DNA from: Deltaproteobacteria bacterium | GTDB taxonomy: Bacteria; Desulfobacterota_B; Binatia; UBA9968 | DNA length: 8,153 bases | Direction: 5' to 3' | Assembly: GCA_005879255.1 (NCBI GenBank) | Contig: VBKY01000289.1 | Span: 1 to 8,153 of the forward strand | Part shown: positions 6,561 through 8,153 of the stretch, in pieces | Numbering within the stretch: position 1 is the first letter of the stretch | Layout of the letters: each line of letters starts with the position of its first letter | Notes under the pieces: generated by a model | Seen by the model: only the letters and a program-made list of their open reading frames with translations | Told to the model about the DNA's origin: nothing | Database searches by the model: none | Translations under genes and position numbers: made by a program

Positions 6561-6680
6561 ATGTTAAAGAACATGGCAAAACGACTAAGAATCTGCCTCA
6601 TCAATCCCAAGTTTGAACCGTCCTATTGGAGTTTTGATTATGCGTTACCGCTTTACGCGGCAATAAAAAATCGTCGATGA
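6561..6680 (+). pseudogene. Truncated N-terminus of B12-binding radical SAM protein
   Basis: ATG 6561 opens a 39-codon frame ending at TGA 6678-6680. ATG 6573 would give MAKRLRICLINPKFEPSYW, followed by SFDYALPLY. The R-I-C-L-I-N-P-K-F-E-P-S-Y-W start and F-D-Y-A-L-P-L-Y are characteristic of B12-binding-domain radical SAM proteins of the DUF4070 group, where the segment leads into a P-G-x-K-x-x-M-I-T-G motif. Here it degenerates to AAIKNRR-stop, although MITG is still encoded one frame over at 6677-6688. A few further codons (GHEV) at 6688-6699 may be a relic of the next strand of the B12 domain. The radical SAM CxxxCxxC motif and the whole catalytic part are absent, so this is a non-functional 5' remnant. 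Confidence 0.55.
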
Positions 6681-6857
6681 TCACGGGCACGAAGTACAAG
6701 ATGAACCTCGCGGTGGCTGAAACAGTCTCAGGACGAACGGATATCAGGTTGAAATCGCTGAGACATTTCTGCTCATCTGAGCTCGTCGAAGCATTCTTGC
6801 ATTTTTCAGCATCCTGCTAGTGTAAACTGATCGAACTCGCAAGTTGGGAGGGGAACG
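6681..6857. other. Non-coding stretch upstream of the binding lipoprotein gene
   Basis: No convincing gene is seen here. It contains a 7-bp inverted repeat, GTCTCAG (6725-6731) with CTGAGAC (6758-6764), across a 26-base loop, and a weak promoter-like pair before the lipoprotein gene, TTGCAT (6797-6802) and TGTAAA (6821-6826), 18 bases apart. Its first bases probably belong to the decayed radical SAM gene. Confidence 0.35.
6846..6855 (+). promoter_or_regulatory. Strong ribosome binding site fixing a TTG start
   Basis: GGGAGGGGAA contains GGAGG (6847-6851) six bases before TTG 6858. It is the best Shine-Dalgarno match beside any of the intact genes here. It supports TTG as the start of the lipoprotein gene, since the first ATG in that frame lies after the lipobox cysteine. 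Confidence 0.7.
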
Positions 6858-7706
6858 TTGTTTACAAATCTAGTTAATGGCTTTCGGTACGGAGTCCTGG
6901 CGCCTTGCTTGATCGTTTTTGCTTTATCGGGTTGTATCTTGTACATGGCGCATGAGGTTTCCGGCCCTTCCCCACAGCCGAAACCGGAGCCGCCCAAGCC
7001 GTCGGGAACTCTCCTGCAACCTCAACTCCGAATCGGTATCTCACCCGACTATGTGCCATTGGCTTACAAAGACCCAACCTTTGGGCTTTCGGGGGTCGAA
7101 GTCGACTTTGCTAACCAACTCGGCAAGGGACTTGGGAAGACCATAGTCTTCGTCGAGACCCCGTTTCCCGATTTAATCCAAGCCCTGCTCGAAGAACGCA
7201 TCGACATCGTTATGTCCGGGATGTCAATCACGAACGAAAGGGCGAAGCTGGTAAGCTTTACGGATCCCTATGCGCGCATTGGTCAGATGGCGCTCGTGCG
7301 CGCCAAAGATCGATCCACGTTTCCCAACGTGCAATCCTTCTCTAAACTCACCTCGAAGATTGGCTTTGTGCAAATGACCACTGGCGAAATGGCCGCGAAG
7401 GCGTTCTTTCCAGAGGCCACCCTAGCGCCTCAGCCAACAGTTGATGATGGCATCGCAGCCTTGCGCAAGGGGGAAATACAAGTCTTCATCCATGATGCTC
7501 CTACTGTTTGGCGCATTGCGGGCAATCCGAATGAAAAAGAACTGGAGGGATTGTACTGGCCTTTGACCAAAGAGCCGCTCGCATGGGCCGTGAGAAAAGA
7601 TGACGAGCCTTTACGGTTTGCGCTCAATCGCGAGCTTGAACAGTGGCGATTAAACGGCAGCTTAAAACAAATACTGTCTCGGTGGGTTACATTAAGAATC
7701 TGGTAG
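6858..7706 (+). CDS. ABC transporter substrate-binding lipoprotein, amino-acid type (SBP_bac_3)
   Basis: This 282-residue solute-binding protein delivers a small ligand, most likely a polar amino acid or relative, to an ABC importer. The TTG start gives a signal peptide with lipobox LSGC (residues 23-26), so Cys26 should be lipidated and the protein membrane-anchored. A Pro-rich linker (about 35-55) precedes the family-3 domain: LRIGISPDYVPLAY (57-70), GVEVDFANQLGKGLG (79-93), DIVMSGMSITNERAKLVSFT (116-135). In this family Arg128 normally holds the ligand carboxylate, and Asp213 in FIHDAPT the amino group; both are present. The C-terminus (LNRELEQWRLNGSLKQILSRW) is typical and complete. There is no permease or ATPase gene beside it, so it is an orphan receptor or uses a distant transporter. 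It is unbroken although flanked by remnants on both sides. Confidence 0.9.
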   Translation: MFTNLVNGFRYGVLAPCLIVFALSGCILYMAHEVSGPSPQPKPEPPKPSGTLLQPQLRIGISPDYVPLAYKDPTFGLSGVEVDFANQLGKGLGKTIVFVETPFPDLIQALLEERIDIVMSGMSITNERAKLVSFTDPYARIGQMALVRAKDRSTFPNVQSFSKLTSKIGFVQMTTGEMAAKAFFPEATLAPQPTVDDGIAALRKGEIQVFIHDAPTVWRIAGNPNEKELEGLYWPLTKEPLAWAVRKDDEPLRFALNRELEQWRLNGSLKQILSRWVTLRIW

Positions 7707-7730
7707 AGGAAACGCGAGCGCCGTGATGCG

Positions 7731-7827
7731 GCTCCTGTTTACGAGTATGAGCCGGACACATGGGGCCGCCAGGCGAGCGCGCTGATTAGCGCCCGACAAC
7801 GAGTGGTTCGATCCGCCGCCCCCCTGA
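7731..7827 (+). pseudogene. Probable C-terminal remnant of glucose-6-phosphate dehydrogenase
   Basis: Frame 3 reads APVYEYEPDTWGRQASALI (7731-7787). After one extra base (7788), frame 1 reads APDNEWFDPPPP and stops at TGA 7825-7827. From memory, the end of Zwf (glucose-6-phosphate dehydrogenase) in many bacteria is Y-x-x-G-x-W-G-P-x-x-A-D-x-L-I followed by a short W-containing tail, which fits if the +1 shift is allowed. No upstream dehydrogenase sequence is present: the complete lipoprotein gene ends at 7706. It is therefore an isolated 3' tail. With only about 30 residues, the call is moderate; an unrelated short peptide is the alternative. Confidence 0.45.
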
Positions 7828-7929
7828 TAATTCCATGATGTACCCAGAAGAGGGTTATGGAAGATTGAGTCGGGTCGAGTACGCGAGTCTTGGCTCGATC
7901 GCATCCCGCTCGCGGATTCGGCGGGGAAT

Positions 7930-8153
7930 ATGATCTGGCCTTTTGTGGAAACCGTCGGCTTCATGAGGAGTAAGATAATGTCTGACTTGCTAATTCTCAA
8001 TAGGAACGGAAGGTCACGCCCGCGAATGACTGAACGGACATTAAGGTTTGAACAGCAGGCAATAGGGTGGCTAGCACAGAATGGAAGACCGAAAAAAATG
8101 ACAAGACGGAACAACGGAATGCTGGTTGGGCAATATTCCAATGTTCCAATTTG
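7930..8153 (+). CDS. Unrecognised open frame running off the right edge
   Basis: A frame with no stop runs from 7831 to the window end. In-frame ATGs occur at 7930, 7963 and 7978. The one at 7978 is preceded by GAGGAG (7965-7970) at seven bases, an excellent ribosome site, and would begin MSDLLILNRNGRSRPR. The product is basic and polar and I do not recognise it. Its last codons fall inside a REP-like hairpin, which argues against a conserved protein there. It could be the 5' end of a real gene continuing past the window, or a chance open frame. About 100 bases between the dehydrogenase-like remnant and 7930 hold nothing else I can identify. Confidence 0.25.
   Translation, partial: MIWPFVETVGFMRSKIMSDLLILNRNGRSRPRMTERTLRFEQQAIGWLAQNGRPKKMTRRNNGMLVGQYSNVPI
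8108..8147. repeat. REP-like imperfect hairpin at the right edge
   Basis: GGAACAACGGAAT (8108-8120) pairs with ATTCCAATGTTCC (8135-8147) at 11 of 13 positions around a 14-base loop. The right arm also contains the direct repeat TTCCAAT-G-TTCCAAT (8136-8150). Short ATTCCAATGTTCCAAT-like units recur between genes in some environmental bacterial genomes, so this may be a member of a dispersed intergenic repeat family. A second copy is not visible in this window. Confidence 0.45.

Noticed and set aside
6725..6764. 7-bp inverted repeat GTCTCAG/CTGAGAC
   Set aside because: The 26-base loop and lack of a T-tract make a terminator unlikely, and a 7-bp match over this distance can arise by chance.
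7729..7754. 6-bp inverted repeat CGGCTC/GAGCCG as terminator of the lipoprotein gene
   Set aside because: The loop is 14 bases with no U-tract, and the repeat lies within the dehydrogenase-like remnant, so the pairing is probably incidental.
7692..8141. 149-codon minus-strand ORF at the right edge
   Set aside because: It crosses the end of the lipoprotein gene, the dehydrogenase-like remnant and the REP-like hairpin, and has Ser/Arg/Leu-rich composition and no recognisable motif. It is likely non-coding.
1..8153. CRISPR array, insertion sequence, tRNA or rRNA genes
   Set aside because: No regularly spaced repeats, transposase or integrase motifs, tRNA cloverleaf or rRNA sequence was seen on either strand.

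Overview
The window comes from a Gram-negative bacterium. The evidence is an MlaC-type periplasmic lipid-binding protein with a Sec signal peptide, a substrate-binding lipoprotein with a lipobox, and large multi-pass inner-membrane proteins. The DNA is moderately GC-rich. The mix of DUF4105, DUF4239, HAD phosphatase, large MscS and B12-radical-SAM families resembles uncultivated delta-proteobacterial, Methylomirabilota or Binatota-like soil and sediment lineages. That placement is from memory of family distribution and is weak. There is no ribosomal or other marker gene to settle it.

Layout. Positions 1-598 hold the C-terminal part of a DUF4105 (Lnb N-terminal periplasmic-type) protein whose reading frame is broken at 31-37. 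Positions 618-3169 are one large MscS-superfamily channel gene of about 850 codons, now split into three open segments (618-944, 941-1867, 1913-3169) by a one-base loss near an A5 run (916-920) and an in-frame TGA (1865-1867). Positions 3294-3499 are the decayed C-terminal end of a HAD-like phosphatase. Positions 3555-4703, on the minus strand, are an intact AAA ATPase with a C-terminal DUF4143 domain. Positions 4819-5585 are a DUF4239 membrane protein gene with two +1 frameshifts. Positions 5744-6340 are an intact mlaC-like gene, preceded by two hairpins. Positions 6342-6552 are the N-terminal half of a second DUF4105 gene, 6561-6680 the first 39 codons of a B12-binding radical SAM protein, and 6858-7706 an intact amino-acid-type ABC transporter substrate-binding lipoprotein. 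Positions 7731-7827 look like the last ~30 codons of a glucose-6-phosphate dehydrogenase. The right edge holds an open frame running off the window and a REP-like imperfect hairpin (8108-8147).

How it fits together. Only three genes look intact: the ATPase, mlaC and the binding lipoprotein. Every other recognisable gene is frameshifted, interrupted by a stop, or present as one end only. Most disrupted genes are envelope functions (MscS channel, DUF4105 periplasmic domain, DUF4239 membrane protein), as is MlaC, so the ancestral region may have been an envelope/lipid-homeostasis neighbourhood that is now eroding. I saw no CRISPR array, transposase, tRNA, rRNA, or convincing new defence or biosynthetic system. 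The notable feature is the density of gene remnants, several of them visible only by reading across frames.
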